NCBI RefSeq assembly: GCF_016028255.1
Contig: NZ_CP065707.1
Coordinates: forward strand, 759,001-823,000
DNA from: Streptococcus oralis
GTDB taxonomy: Bacteria > Bacillota > Bacilli > Lactobacillales > Streptococcaceae
Reading direction: 5' to 3'
Length of the DNA stretch: 64,000 nucleotides
Under the pieces are notes generated by a model that was not told where the DNA came from, ran no database searches, and saw only the letters and a list, made by a program, of their open reading frames with translations. Below, piece after piece: positions 23,943-35,108 of this stretch. The position numbers were made by a program, and so were the translations under genes. Position 1 is the stretch's first letter. The number at the start of each line of letters is the position of its first letter.

Positions 23943-24347
23943 TCTATTAGATGCAATTTTTGGATAATCGCGTGAAGAGAATCCCTTTTCATGAGGAAAG
24001 TCCATGCTAGCACAGGCTGTGATGCCTGTAGTGTTTGTGCTAGGCGAAACCATAAGCCTAGGGACGAGAGATCGTTACGGCAGTCGAAATGGCTAAGTCT
24101 TCGGATAAGTCAGAGTAGGCTTGAAAGTGCCACAGTGACGGAGTCTCTCTGGAAACGGAGAGAGTGGAACGCGGTAAACCCCTCAAGCTAGCAACCCAAA
24201 TTTCGGTCGGGGCATGGAGTGCACGGAAACGAACGTAGTACTCTAACTGCTGGCAGCTCCATGCTGTTAGTGGTAGACAGATGATTATCGAAGGAAGTGG
24301 TCCTAGTCACTTCTGGAACAAAACATGGCTTATAGAAAATTGCATAT
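23943..24347 (+). ncRNA. rnpB: RNase P RNA, bacterial type B
   Basis: The catalytic RNA that trims the 5' leader of tRNA precursors. The ends pair (ATGCAATTTT at 23951-23960 with AAAATTGCAT at 24336-24345). The conserved core is present: GAGGAAAGTCCATGC near 23995, the GGCGAAACC-like turn, GTGCCACAGTGACGG, AACGCGGTAAACCCC and the 3' GACAGATGATTATCG segment. Position between gpsB and the methyltransferase gene matches pneumococcus. The exact 5' end is estimated from the -10 element. Confidence 0.95.
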
Positions 24348-24386
24348 AGGTTGGGGCTGAGAACTTTTTCTCAACCTCATTTTTTA
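24348..24386 (+). terminator. Terminator of rnpB
   Basis: GGTTG...GAGAA pairs with TTCTC...AACC around a T-rich loop (a bulged stem), followed by CATTTTTT. Confidence 0.7.
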
Positions 24387-24421
24387 AAGTGTACAAAAGA
24401 AAGGTCTTACAAGACTGTAAA

Positions 24422-25579
24422 ATGAAAAAAGAATTTAATTTAATCGCAACTGCTGCGGCGGGTCTCGAGGCTGTCGTTGGGCGTGAGGTGCGAGAGCTCG
24501 GTTATGACTGCCAGGTTGAAAATGGGCGTGTCCGTTTTCAAGGAGATGTGCGGGCAATCATCGAGACAAATCTTTGGCTTCGAGCAGCTGACCGCATCAA
24601 GATTGTAGTCGGGAGCTTTCCCGCGAAGACCTTTGAGGAACTCTTTCAAGGAGTTTTTGCTCTGGATTGGGAAAACTATCTCCCACTTGGGGCTCGTTTC
24701 CCTATTTCAAAGGCAAAATGTGTTAAGTCCAAACTTCACAATGAACCCAGTGTTCAGGCGATTTCCAAGAAGGCGGTTGTGAAGAAACTGCAAAAGCACT
24801 ATGCCCGTCCAGAAGGGGTTCCCTTGATGGAGACTGGTCCCGAGTTTAAGATCGAGGTAGCCATCCTGAAAGATGTGGCAACTGTCGTGATTGACACGAC
24901 AGGTTCTAGCCTCTTTAAGCGTGGCTATCGTACAGAAAAGGGTGGAGCTCCTATCAAGGAAAACATGGCAGCGGCCATTTTACAACTCTCTAACTGGTAT
25001 CCAGACAAGCCCTTGATCGATCCGACCTGCGGTTCGGGGACTTTCTGTATTGAGGCGGCTATGATGGCTAAAAAGATGGCTCCTGGTCTTCGCCGTTCCT
25101 TTGCTTTTGAAGAATGGAACTGGGTTAGCGATCGGTTAATCCAAGAAGTTCGCACAGAGGCTGCTAAGAAAATCAATCGTGAACTTGAGCTGGATATTAT
25201 GGGCTGTGATATTGATGCTCGTATGGTGGAGATTGCCAAGGAAAATGCCCAAGCAGCAGGTGTGGCAGGTGATATCACTTTTAAGCAAATGCGGGTACAG
25301 GACTTGCGTTCAGACAAGATAAATGGTGTCATTATCTCTAATCCGCCATATGGTGAACGTTTGTTGGATGATGCAGGAGTTACCAAGCTCTATGCTGAGA
25401 TGGGACAGGTCTTTGCACCACTGAAAACCTGGAGTAAATTTATTCTGACTAGTGACGAAGCTTTTGAAAGCAAATACGGAAGTCCAGCTGATAAGAAACG
25501 AAAACTGTATAACGGAACCTTAAAAGTGGATTTGTATCAATACTTTGGTCAGCGTGTGAAACGCCAAGAGGTAAAGTAG
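24422..25579 (+). CDS. THUMP-domain class I RNA methyltransferase (RlmL / YpsC type)
   Basis: A 385-residue SAM-dependent methyltransferase of the family that makes N2-methylguanosine in 23S rRNA. The N-terminal part is a THUMP RNA-binding domain (NLIATAAAGLEAVVGREVRELGY). The catalytic domain has the SAM motif DPTCGSGTFCIEA and motif IV NPPYGERL. The start at 24422 gives the family length, although its ribosome site is weak; a GTG at 24389 in frame is an alternative. It forms a short operon with mapZ, 12 bases downstream. The exact target nucleotide is inferred from the family. Confidence 0.88.
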   Translation: MKKEFNLIATAAAGLEAVVGREVRELGYDCQVENGRVRFQGDVRAIIETNLWLRAADRIKIVVGSFPAKTFEELFQGVFALDWENYLPLGARFPISKAKCVKSKLHNEPSVQAISKKAVVKKLQKHYARPEGVPLMETGPEFKIEVAILKDVATVVIDTTGSSLFKRGYRTEKGGAPIKENMAAAILQLSNWYPDKPLIDPTCGSGTFCIEAAMMAKKMAPGLRRSFAFEEWNWVSDRLIQEVRTEAAKKINRELELDIMGCDIDARMVEIAKENAQAAGVAGDITFKQMRVQDLRSDKINGVIISNPPYGERLLDDAGVTKLYAEMGQVFAPLKTWSKFILTSDEAFESKYGSPADKKRKLYNGTLKVDLYQYFGQRVKRQEVK

Positions 25580-25591
25580 AAAGGAAGACAG

Positions 25592-27055
25592 ATGAGTAAA
25601 AAAAGGCACAATCGTCATAAAAAAGAGCATCAAGAGTCCAAATTTGATTTTGATGAAGCTAAAGATTTGACAGTTGGTCAGGTCATCCGTAAAAATGAAG
25701 AGGTTGAAGCTGGCGTACTGCCAGAAGATAATATTCTAGACAAATATATTAAACAGCACCGCGAGGAAATCGAGGCGGATAAGTTTGAAACACGTCAATT
25801 TAAAAAAGAAGAACTGCTAGAAACTCAGGCTCAAGAAGAATTGACACAGGAAGTCTCAGAGATCACTGAAGAGTCGGCGCCAATCATAGAGGAGTCCGAT
25901 ACAGTTTCAGAAGAAACGGTGTCAGATTCAGCGGAAACTACAAGTTCGGATGTGATTTTGCCTCCTTTGGGAGAGGAAAATCAAGACTTGGAACCGCTTG
26001 TGTTGGAAAAGCAAGAGCCGGCAGAGATTGCTGATGAGAAAGAAGAAGAGACAGCTCTACTTTCACGATCAGCTCAGGCAGAATCAGAAACAACTTCTAA
26101 TTCTAAAAAGAAGCGCGTGTTTGTTATCGGTTCGGCCTTAGCTGCAGTCCTTATCCTGGCAGGTAGTTACTATATCTATCGCCAAGTAGATCGCTCTAAC
26201 CAAGCTATCCAGTCTTCTCAGTCGTCTTCTAACAATCAGGAAACACAAACAGCCCTACAAGAGTTTAATACCCTCTACGATGCTTTTTATACGGATGCTA
26301 ATAAAACAGCCTTGAAAAATAGTCAGTTTGACAAGTTGAACCAACTCAAGGCTCAGCTAGCTAAACTCGAAGGCAGTCGAGAGTATACCCTTGCAAAATC
26401 TAAGTATGATAGTTTGGAAACTCAAATCAAGGCTGTGCAAGAAGTGAATAATCAGTTTGAAACTCCAGCAATTACTGATGGTGTCTTGGATACCAATGCA
26501 AAAATCAAGGCAGACGCTAAATTTACAGAAATTAAAACAGGAAATACAGAGCTAGATAAACTGTTAGATAAGGCCATTAGCCTTGGTAAGAGTCAGCAAA
26601 CAAGCGCCTCTAGCTCAAGTTCAAGTAGCAGTAGCCAAGAAAGTTCAAGCACAACGACTGATAGCAGTACGAGCAGTTCGTCTGCTTCATCTAGTTCTGC
26701 ATCAAGTTCTCCAACTGCCCCAGCTAGTAATGATGCAAATGGAGGTTTGTCTAGCGATGGTGTAAACCTTCAAAGAAGTGTCAGCCGTGTACCGTACAAC
26801 CAATCAGCTGTAGACGATAGCAACAACCCTGCCTGGAATTTTGCTGATGGTGTTTTGGAACAAATCCTAGCAACATCACGTGCTCGTGGCTATATCACTG
26901 GCAATCAATATATCCTAGAACGGGTCAATATCGTAAACGGAAATGGTTATTACAACCTCTACAAACCAGATGGAACCTATCTCTTCACCCTCAACTGTAA
27001 GACTGGATACTTTGTCGGTAATGGAGCTGGTCATGCAGATGACTTGGATTACTAG
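25592..27055 (+). CDS. mapZ: Mid-cell-anchored protein Z (division-site marker)
   Basis: A 487-residue single-pass membrane protein that marks the future division site and positions FtsZ in streptococci. The conserved N-terminus ([14 protein letters not shown], then [20 protein letters not shown]) is the FtsZ-binding part. A long acidic cytoplasmic stretch follows, then a lysine patch and one membrane helix at about 176-195, an extracellular helical domain, a serine-rich linker and a C-terminal peptidoglycan-binding domain ([18 protein letters not shown]). It is slightly longer than the 464 residues I recall for pneumococcus, mostly in the acidic and serine-rich stretches. Older annotations call it LocZ. 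Confidence 0.94.
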   Translation: MSKKRHNRHKKEHQESKFDFDEAKDLTVGQVIRKNEEVEAGVLPEDNILDKYIKQHREEIEADKFETRQFKKEELLETQAQEELTQEVSEITEESAPIIEESDTVSEETVSDSAETTSSDVILPPLGEENQDLEPLVLEKQEPAEIADEKEEETALLSRSAQAESETTSNSKKKRVFVIGSALAAVLILAGSYYIYRQVDRSNQAIQSSQSSSNNQETQTALQEFNTLYDAFYTDANKTALKNSQFDKLNQLKAQLAKLEGSREYTLAKSKYDSLETQIKAVQEVNNQFETPAITDGVLDTNAKIKADAKFTEIKTGNTELDKLLDKAISLGKSQQTSASSSSSSSSSQESSSTTTDSSTSSSSASSSSASSSPTAPASNDANGGLSSDGVNLQRSVSRVPYNQSAVDDSNNPAWNFADGVLEQILATSRARGYITGNQYILERVNIVNGNGYYNLYKPDGTYLFTLNCKTGYFVGNGAGHADDLDY

Positions 27056-27073
27056 GAGTCCGTTACAAAATTC

Positions 27074-27102
27074 TTTCCTTTCATAGGTAAAAATGATAAA
27101 AT
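27074..27102 (+). promoter_or_regulatory. Promoter of gnd
   Basis: TTTCCT (27074-27079), 17-bp spacer, TAAAAT (27097-27102), then GAGGAG before the start codon. Confidence 0.55.
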
Positions 27103-27130
27103 AAAACATATTAAACAAGAGGAGTGTCAC

Positions 27131-28555
27131 ATGACAAAAGCTAACTTTGGTGTCGTTGGTATGGCCGTAATGGGTCGTAACCTTGCCCTAAATATCGAAT
27201 CTCGTGGCTATACAGTTGCCATTTACAACCGTAGTAAAGAAAAAACAGAAGATGTAATTGCTTGCCACCCTGAAAAGAACTTTGTTCCAAGCTACGATGT
27301 AGAGTCTTTCGTTCAATCTATCGAAAAACCTCGTCGCATCATGCTCATGGTTCAAGCTGGACCTGGTACAGACGCAACCATCCAAGCCCTTCTTCCACAC
27401 CTTGACAAGGGTGATATCTTGATTGACGGAGGAAACACTTTCTACAAAGATACCATCCGTCGTAATGAAGAATTGGCAAACTCAGGTATCAACTTTATCG
27501 GTACAGGGGTTTCTGGTGGTGAAAAAGGTGCCCTTGAAGGTCCTTCTATCATGCCTGGTGGACAAAAAGAAGCTTACGAATTGGTTGCTGATGTTCTCGA
27601 AGAAATCTCAGCTAAAGCACCAGAAGATGGCAAACCATGTGTGACTTACATCGGTCCTGATGGAGCTGGTCACTATGTGAAAATGGTCCACAACGGTATC
27701 GAGTACGGTGATATGCAATTGATCGCAGAAAGCTACGACCTCATGCAACACTTGCTTGGTCTTTCTGCAGAAGACATGGCTGAAATCTTCACTGAGTGGA
27801 ACAAGGGTGAATTGGACAGCTACTTGATCCAAATCACAGCTGATATCTTGAGCCGTAAAGACGATGAAGGTCAGGATGGACCAATCGTTGACTATATCCT
27901 TGATGCTGCAGGCAACAAGGGAACTGGTAAATGGACTAGTCAATCATCACTTGACCTTGGTGTACCATTGTCACTGATCACTGAGTCAGTATTTGCTCGT
28001 TACATCTCTACATACAAAGAAGAGCGTGTACATGCTAGCAAGGTCCTTCCAAAACCAGCTGCCTTCAAATTTGAAGGTGACAAGGCTGAGTTGATCGAAA
28101 AGATCCGTCAAGCCCTTTACTTCTCAAAAATCATTTCATACGCACAAGGTTTTGCTCAATTGCGTGTGGCTTCTAAAGAAAATAACTGGAACTTGCCATT
28201 TGCGGACATCGCATCTATCTGGCGTGATGGCTGTATCATCCGTTCTCGTTTCTTGCAAAAGATTACAGATGCCTACAACCGTGATGCAGACCTTGCAAAC
28301 CTTCTTTTGGATGAATACTTCTTGGATGTCACTGCTAAGTACCAACAAGCAGTTCGTGATATCGTAGCTCTTGCTGTTCAAGCTGGTGTACCAGTGCCAA
28401 CTTTCTCAGCAGCTATTACTTACTTTGATAGCTACCGTTCAGCTGACCTTCCAGCTAACTTGATCCAAGCGCAACGTGACTACTTTGGTGCCCACACTTA
28501 CCAACGTAAAGACAAAGAAGGAACATTCCACTACTCTTGGTATGACGAGAAATAA
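27131..28555 (+). CDS. gnd: 6-phosphogluconate dehydrogenase, decarboxylating
   Basis: A 474-residue oxidative pentose phosphate enzyme that makes ribulose 5-phosphate, CO2 and NADPH. It shows the NADP-binding start [17 protein letters not shown], the substrate loop [21 protein letters not shown], the catalytic K-H-N region [15 protein letters not shown], and the C-terminal tail that closes over the neighbouring subunit. ritR follows after 11 bases and is probably co-transcribed, as in pneumococcus. Confidence 0.98.
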   Translation: MTKANFGVVGMAVMGRNLALNIESRGYTVAIYNRSKEKTEDVIACHPEKNFVPSYDVESFVQSIEKPRRIMLMVQAGPGTDATIQALLPHLDKGDILIDGGNTFYKDTIRRNEELANSGINFIGTGVSGGEKGALEGPSIMPGGQKEAYELVADVLEEISAKAPEDGKPCVTYIGPDGAGHYVKMVHNGIEYGDMQLIAESYDLMQHLLGLSAEDMAEIFTEWNKGELDSYLIQITADILSRKDDEGQDGPIVDYILDAAGNKGTGKWTSQSSLDLGVPLSLITESVFARYISTYKEERVHASKVLPKPAAFKFEGDKAELIEKIRQALYFSKIISYAQGFAQLRVASKENNWNLPFADIASIWRDGCIIRSRFLQKITDAYNRDADLANLLLDEYFLDVTAKYQQAVRDIVALAVQAGVPVPTFSAAITYFDSYRSADLPANLIQAQRDYFGAHTYQRKDKEGTFHYSWYDEK

Positions 28556-28566
28556 GTAGGTCTGCC

Positions 28567-29256
28567 ATGGGGAAACGGATTTTATTACTTGAGAAAGAAC
28601 GAAATCTCGCTCATTTTCTCAGTCTGGAACTCCAAAAAGAGCAATACCGTGTTGATCTGGTCGAGGAGGGGGGAAAAGCCCTCTCCATGGCTCTCCAGAC
28701 AGATTATGACTTGATTTTACTGAATGCTCGTCTGGGGGATATGACGGCCCAGGATTTTGCAGACAAGCTGAGTCGGACAAAACCTGCCTCAGTGATCATG
28801 GTCTTGGACCATCGCGAAGAATTGCAAGACCAGATTGAGACAATCCAGCGCTTCGCCGTTTCTTACATCTATAAGCCAGTGATTATTGATCAGCTGGTGG
28901 CTCGTATTTCAGCGATTTTCCGAGGTCGGGACTTTATCGACCAACACTGTAGTCAGATGAAGGTCCCAACGTCTTACCGCAATTTGCGTATGGATGTAGA
29001 ACATCATACCGTTTATCGTGGCGAGGAGATGATTGCTCTGACGCGCCGTGAGTATGACCTTTTGGCCACTCTCATGGGAAGCAAGAAGGTCTTGACTCGT
29101 GAGCAGTTGTTGGAAAGTGTTTGGAAGTACGAAAGTGCGACAGAAACTAATATCGTGGATGTTTATATCCGTTATCTACGTAGCAAGCTTGATGTAAAAG
29201 GTCAAAAAAGCTACATTAAAACCGTGCGTGGTGTTGGGTATACCATGCAAGAATAG
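28567..29256 (+). CDS. ritR: Orphan response regulator RitR (iron and redox regulator)
   Basis: A 229-residue OmpR/PhoB-type regulator with no kinase gene beside it. The receiver domain has Asn53 (DLILLNARLGD) where phosphorylated regulators have Asp, and Cys128 in the linker (DQHCSQ). Both features are known from pneumococcal RitR, in which Cys128 oxidation drives dimerisation and control of iron uptake. The C-terminal winged helix is intact (RREYDLLATLMG, YIRYLRSKLD, RGVGYTM). It sits 11 bases after gnd and before a terminator. The match of both unusual residues makes the name secure. Confidence 0.95.
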   Translation: MGKRILLLEKERNLAHFLSLELQKEQYRVDLVEEGGKALSMALQTDYDLILLNARLGDMTAQDFADKLSRTKPASVIMVLDHREELQDQIETIQRFAVSYIYKPVIIDQLVARISAIFRGRDFIDQHCSQMKVPTSYRNLRMDVEHHTVYRGEEMIALTRREYDLLATLMGSKKVLTREQLLESVWKYESATETNIVDVYIRYLRSKLDVKGQKSYIKTVRGVGYTMQE

Positions 29257-29258
29257 AA

Positions 29259-29289
29259 AAGCAGTTGCAGTTGTGTGACTGCTTTTTTT
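29259..29289 (+). terminator. Terminator of gnd-ritR
   Basis: AAGCAGT (29259-29265) pairs with ACTGCTT (29278-29284), followed by seven T. Confidence 0.85.
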
Positions 29290-29305
29290 GAGGAATTCCT
29301 ATATA

Positions 29306-29334
29306 TTGACATACAGTAGAGTCTTTGCTACAAT
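29306..29334 (+). promoter_or_regulatory. Promoter of the choline-binding protein gene
   Basis: TTGACA (29306-29311), 17-bp spacer, TACAAT (29329-29334). A perfect 10-bp palindrome, AGGAATTCCT (29291-29300), lies just upstream and may be an operator. Confidence 0.85.
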
Positions 29335-29354
29335 CAGTTGCGGAGGATACTAAA

Positions 29355-30335
29355 ATGAAATTTTTGAAAAAAATGATGCGAGTTGGACTAGCAGCCTTCT
29401 TTCTTGGTCTGTTAGCGACAAGTACAGTATTGGCGGATACCACAGGTGGGCAGTTTGTTGATAAGGACAATAGAAAATACTATATAAAAGATGACCATAA
29501 GGCAATCTATTGGCATAAGATTGACGGGAAAATGTACTATTTTGGTGATGATGGAGAAATGGTAGTTGGCTGGCAATACTTAGAAATTCCTGGGACGGGT
29601 TATCGTGATGATTTATTTGATAATCGTCCAGTTTTCGAAATTGGCCTTCAATATAAATGGTACTACTTTAACCAAGATGGGGTATTACAAGAATTTGTTG
29701 GCTGGCAACAATTAGAGGTTAAAGATTCATTAACTGTTGGTAAAAAACATGGTGAAGGTTTTGAAGGCCCAGAAGTTCTTAAATTAGCAAATTATTACTT
29801 TAATGAAGATCATTCTTTAAAAACAGGTTGGCTCTACGATCAATCTAACTGGTACTATCTAGCAAAAACAGGTCATTTAGGGAAAGCTTACCTTGGTGGT
29901 GAAAGACGCGCGGGTTGGATAAACGATGATTCGACTTGGTACTACCTAGATCCAACAACTGGTATTATGCAAACTGGTTGGCAATATCTAGGTAATAAGT
30001 GGTACTACCTCCGCTCATCGGGAGCTATGGCAACTAGTTGGATTAAAGATGGTTCAACTTGGTATTACCTAGACCAATCAAATGGTGATATGAAAACTGG
30101 CTGGGCTTATGTCGGTAACAAGTGGTACTACCTTCGTTCATCAGGAGCCATGGCAACTGGTTGGTATCAGGAAGGTTCGACTTGGTATTACCTACATGCA
30201 AATAATGGTGACATGAAGACAGGTTGGTTCCAGGTCAATGGCAACTGGTACTATGCTTATAGCTCAGGTGCTTTAGCAGTTAGTACAAGAGTGGATGGCT
30301 ATACGGTCAACTATAATGGCGAATGGGTTCAATAA
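29355..30335 (+). CDS. Choline-binding surface protein (CbpF/CbpC/CbpJ type)
   Basis: A 326-residue secreted protein with a signal peptide (MKFLKKMMRVGLAAFFLGLL..VLA) and almost nothing but choline-binding repeats. The N-terminal half has degenerate repeats (YYFGDDGEMVVGWQYLE, KWYYFNQDGVLQEFVGWQQ). The C-terminal half has four or five regular units such as NKWYYLRSSGAMATGW. Such proteins attach non-covalently to phosphocholine on teichoic acids, as CbpF does in pneumococcus. No catalytic domain is visible, so adhesion or modulation of other choline-binding hydrolases is more likely than enzymatic activity. GGAGG precedes the start at 29355. In pneumococcus one or two cbp genes occupy this place. 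Confidence 0.88.
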   Translation: MKFLKKMMRVGLAAFFLGLLATSTVLADTTGGQFVDKDNRKYYIKDDHKAIYWHKIDGKMYYFGDDGEMVVGWQYLEIPGTGYRDDLFDNRPVFEIGLQYKWYYFNQDGVLQEFVGWQQLEVKDSLTVGKKHGEGFEGPEVLKLANYYFNEDHSLKTGWLYDQSNWYYLAKTGHLGKAYLGGERRAGWINDDSTWYYLDPTTGIMQTGWQYLGNKWYYLRSSGAMATSWIKDGSTWYYLDQSNGDMKTGWAYVGNKWYYLRSSGAMATGWYQEGSTWYYLHANNGDMKTGWFQVNGNWYYAYSSGALAVSTRVDGYTVNYNGEWVQ

Positions 30336-30343
30336 TGAAAGAG

Positions 30344-30373
30344 GCGATTGTGAAGGAAACAATCGCTTTTTTT
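30344..30373 (+). terminator. Terminator after the choline-binding protein gene
   Basis: GCGATTGT and ACAATCGC form a perfect 8-bp stem with a 7-nt loop, followed by seven T. Confidence 0.9.
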
Positions 30374-30452
30374 GTGAAAATATAATAAAATAGATAGGAG
30401 AAAATACTACTGTATGAAATGAGACGGTCTTTTCGTCTGGTTAAAGGAAAAC

Positions 30453-31331
30453 ATGACAAAAAAAGTTGGTGTCGGTCAGGCACATAGTAAGATTATTTTA
30501 ATAGGGGAGCATGCTGTCGTCTATGGCTATCCTGCCATTTCCCTGCCTCTTTTGGAGGTGGAGGTGACATGTAAGGTTGTCCCTGCAGCGAGTCCTTGGC
30601 GCCTCTATGAGGAGGACACCTTGTCCATGGCTGTGTATGCTTCGTTAGAATATTTAGAGATTAAAGAAGCCTGCATTCGCTGTGTGATTGACTCTGCTAT
30701 CCCTGAAAAACGGGGAATGGGTTCGTCAGCGGCTATCAGCATAGCGGCTATTCGTGCGGTATTTGACTACTATCAAGCCGACCTGCCTCATGATGTGCTA
30801 GAAATCTTGGTCAATCGAGCTGAGATGATTGCCCATATGAATCCAAGCGGGTTGGATGCCAAGACCTGTCTCAGTGACCAACCTATTCGCTTTATCAAGA
30901 ACGTTGGATTTACAGAGCTAGAGATGGATCTATCCGCCCATTTGGTGATTGCAGATACAGGCGTTTATGGTCATACACGCGAAGCCATCCAAGTGGTTCA
31001 AAGCAAGGGGAAGGATGCTCTGCCGTTTTTGCATGCCTTGGGAGAATTGACCCAGCAGGCAGAAGATGCAATTAGACGAAAAGATGCTGAAGGATTGGGG
31101 CAAATCCTCAGTCAAGCGCATTTACATCTAAAAGAAATTGGTGTCAGTAGCCCTGAAGCAGACTCCCTCGTTGAAACGGCTCTTAGCCATGGTGCTCTAG
31201 GTGCCAAGATGAGTGGTGGTGGACTAGGAGGCTGTATTATCGCCTTGGTAGCCAATCTGGACCAAGCGCAAGAACTAGCAAAACGATTAGAAGAGAAAGG
31301 AGCTGTTCAGACATGGATCGAAAGCCTGTAA
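30453..31331 (+). CDS. mvaK1: Mevalonate kinase
   Basis: A 292-residue GHMP kinase that phosphorylates mevalonate with ATP, the first of three [10 protein letters not shown] steps to isopentenyl diphosphate. The ATP loop reads PEKRGMGSSAAISIA, and KIILIGEHAVVYGYPA and GAKMSGGGLGGCII are the first and third GHMP motifs. It is first in a tight operon: mvaD starts 19 bases before its stop. In pneumococcus this enzyme is inhibited by diphosphomevalonate (established). A small AGACG/CGTCT hairpin (30422-30438) sits just before the ribosome site. Confidence 0.96.
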   Translation: MTKKVGVGQAHSKIILIGEHAVVYGYPAISLPLLEVEVTCKVVPAASPWRLYEEDTLSMAVYASLEYLEIKEACIRCVIDSAIPEKRGMGSSAAISIAAIRAVFDYYQADLPHDVLEILVNRAEMIAHMNPSGLDAKTCLSDQPIRFIKNVGFTELEMDLSAHLVIADTGVYGHTREAIQVVQSKGKDALPFLHALGELTQQAEDAIRRKDAEGLGQILSQAHLHLKEIGVSSPEADSLVETALSHGALGAKMSGGGLGGCIIALVANLDQAQELAKRLEEKGAVQTWIESL

Positions 31332-32252
31332 CAGTACGTTCCTACGCAAATATTGCCATTATCAAATATTGGGGAAAGAAAAAAGAAAAAGAGATGGTTC
31401 CTGCTACTAGCAGCATCTCTCTGACTTTGGAAAACATGTATACAGAGACGACCTTGTCGCCTCTGCCAGCCTATGCGACTGCTGATGCCTTTTATATCAA
31501 TGGTCAGCTACAGAGTGAGGCTGAGCATGCCAAGATGAGCAGAATCATTGACCGTTACCGTCCAGAAGGTGAGGGCTTTGTTCGTATTGACACTGAAAAC
31601 AATATGCCTACCGCAGCTGGCTTGTCATCCAGTTCTAGTGGTTTGTCCGCCTTGGTCAAGGCTTGCAATGCTTATTTCCAGCTTGGTTTAGATCGGAGTC
31701 AGTTGGCACAGGAAGCTAAGTTTGCCTCAGGGTCGTCCTCTCGCAGTTTTTATGGACCGCTAGGAGCTTGGGATAAGGATAGTGGGGAAATTTACCCTGT
31801 GGAGACAGACCTGAAACTAGCTATGATTATGTTGGTGCTGGAGGACAAGAAAAAACCAATCTCTAGCCGTGATGGGATGAAACTCTGTGTGGAAACCTCG
31901 ACGACCTTTGATGACTGGGTGCGCCAGTCTGAGAAAGACTATCAAGATATGCTGGTTTATCTCAAAGAGAATGACTTTGCCAAGGTTGGGGAATTAACGG
32001 AGAGAAATGCCCTAGCCATGCACGCTACGACGAAAACAGCATCGCCAGCATTTTCTTATCTAACAGATGCGACTTATGAAGCGATGGACTTTGTTCGCCA
32101 GCTTCGTGATCAAGGAGAAGCCTGCTACTTTACCATGGATGCTGGTCCCAATGTCAAGGTCCTCTGTCAAGAGGAAGACTTGGAGCATTTATCTGAAATC
32201 TTTGGTCAACGTTATCGCTTGATTGTGTCAAAAACAAAGGATTTGAATCAAG

Positions 32253-32266
<14 letters not shown>
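31313..32266 (+). CDS. mvaD: Diphosphomevalonate decarboxylase
   Basis: A 317-residue GHMP-fold enzyme that converts diphosphomevalonate to isopentenyl diphosphate with ATP. Family marks are SYANIAIIKYWGKK near the N-terminus, NMPTAAGLSSSSSGLSAL as the phosphate loop, and FTMDAGPNVKVL near the end. It overlaps both neighbours in the operon, by 19 and 14 bases, which implies translational coupling. Confidence 0.97.
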
Positions 32267-34245
<1,979 letters not shown>

Positions 34246-34248
34246 TGA

Positions 34249-34277
34249 GGGCGGGATAAGAATCCTGTCCTTTTTTT
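34249..34277 (+). terminator. Terminator of the mevalonate operon
   Basis: GGGCGGGAT (34249-34257) pairs with ATCCTGTCC (34262-34270), nine pairs with two G-T, a 4-nt loop and seven T. Confidence 0.88.
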
Positions 34278-34409
34278 CTCATTGTCAACTGTAGTGGTCT
34301 GAAAGAATCTAGCTTGTACGAGCGATTTCTGTCCTATCTCCTTTTTTCCATCCTCAGACCCAGGTGACTTTTTTGAATTGTGATAAAATAGAAGGGAGAG
34401 GATGCGTCT

Positions 34410-35108
34410 ATGAAAAAATTTCAAATCTTTTTATTTATTGAAGCCTGTCTGTTGACGGGAGCTCTGATTTTGATGGTATCAGAGCATTTTTCGCGTTTTC
34501 TGCTGATTTTATTCCTCTTTCTTCTCCTGATACGCTATTATGCAGGCAAAGAGGGCAACAACTTTCTCCTCCTTGTGGCTACCATTCTTTTCTTTTTCAT
34601 CGTCATGCTCAATCCCTTTGTGATTTTAGCTATCTTTGTAGCGGTCATATACAGCCTCTTTCTTCTCTATCCAATGATGAATCAAGAAAGAGAGGAGACC
34701 GATTTGGTCTTTGAAGAGGTGGTGACGGTTAAAAATGAAAAGAATCGCTGGTTTGGCAATCTCCATCATTTTTCTAGCCACCAGACCTGCCAGTTTGACG
34801 ATATCAACCTCTTTCGCCTGATGGGTAAGGACACCATTCATCTAGAAAGAGTTATCCTAACCAATCATGACAATGTCATTATCCTTAGAAAGATGGTCGG
34901 AACGACTAGGATTATCGTGCCCGTAGATGTGGAAATCAGCCTCAGTGTCAACTGCCTCTATGGAGATCTAACCTTCCTCCATCAACCTAAGAGATCCCTC
35001 CGCAATGAACACTATCATCAGGAAACCAGAGACTACCTCAAGAGTAACAAGAGCGTCAAGATTTTCCTAACTACTATGGTTGGCGATGTGGAGGTGGTCA
35101 GAGGATGA
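34410..35108 (+). CDS. liaF: LiaF-like membrane regulator of the cell envelope stress system
   Basis: A 232-residue protein with several N-terminal membrane segments and a soluble beta-rich C-terminal domain (the LiaF/YvqF domain, around NLHHFSSHQTCQFDDINLF to GDVEVVRG). LiaF holds the LiaS kinase inactive until cell-wall stress occurs. It overlaps liaS by four bases. No canonical promoter is clear upstream; a possible -10, TAAAAT, lies about 25 bases before the start. A widely spaced inverted repeat, GGTCTGA/TCAGACC at 34296-34360, is nearby. Confidence 0.9.
   Translation: MKKFQIFLFIEACLLTGALILMVSEHFSRFLLILFLFLLLIRYYAGKEGNNFLLLVATILFFFIVMLNPFVILAIFVAVIYSLFLLYPMMNQEREETDLVFEEVVTVKNEKNRWFGNLHHFSSHQTCQFDDINLFRLMGKDTIHLERVILTNHDNVIILRKMVGTTRIIVPVDVEISLSVNCLYGDLTFLHQPKRSLRNEHYHQETRDYLKSNKSVKIFLTTMVGDVEVVRG

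Noticed and set aside
23943..24347. Short open frame at 23991-24191 as a peptide gene
   Set aside because: It lies fully inside RNase P RNA, whose conserved core explains the sequence.
34296..34360. GGTCTGA/TCAGACC inverted repeat upstream of liaF as a LiaR operator
   Set aside because: The arms are 51 bases apart and do not match a LiaR motif that I can state with confidence; kept only as a remark.
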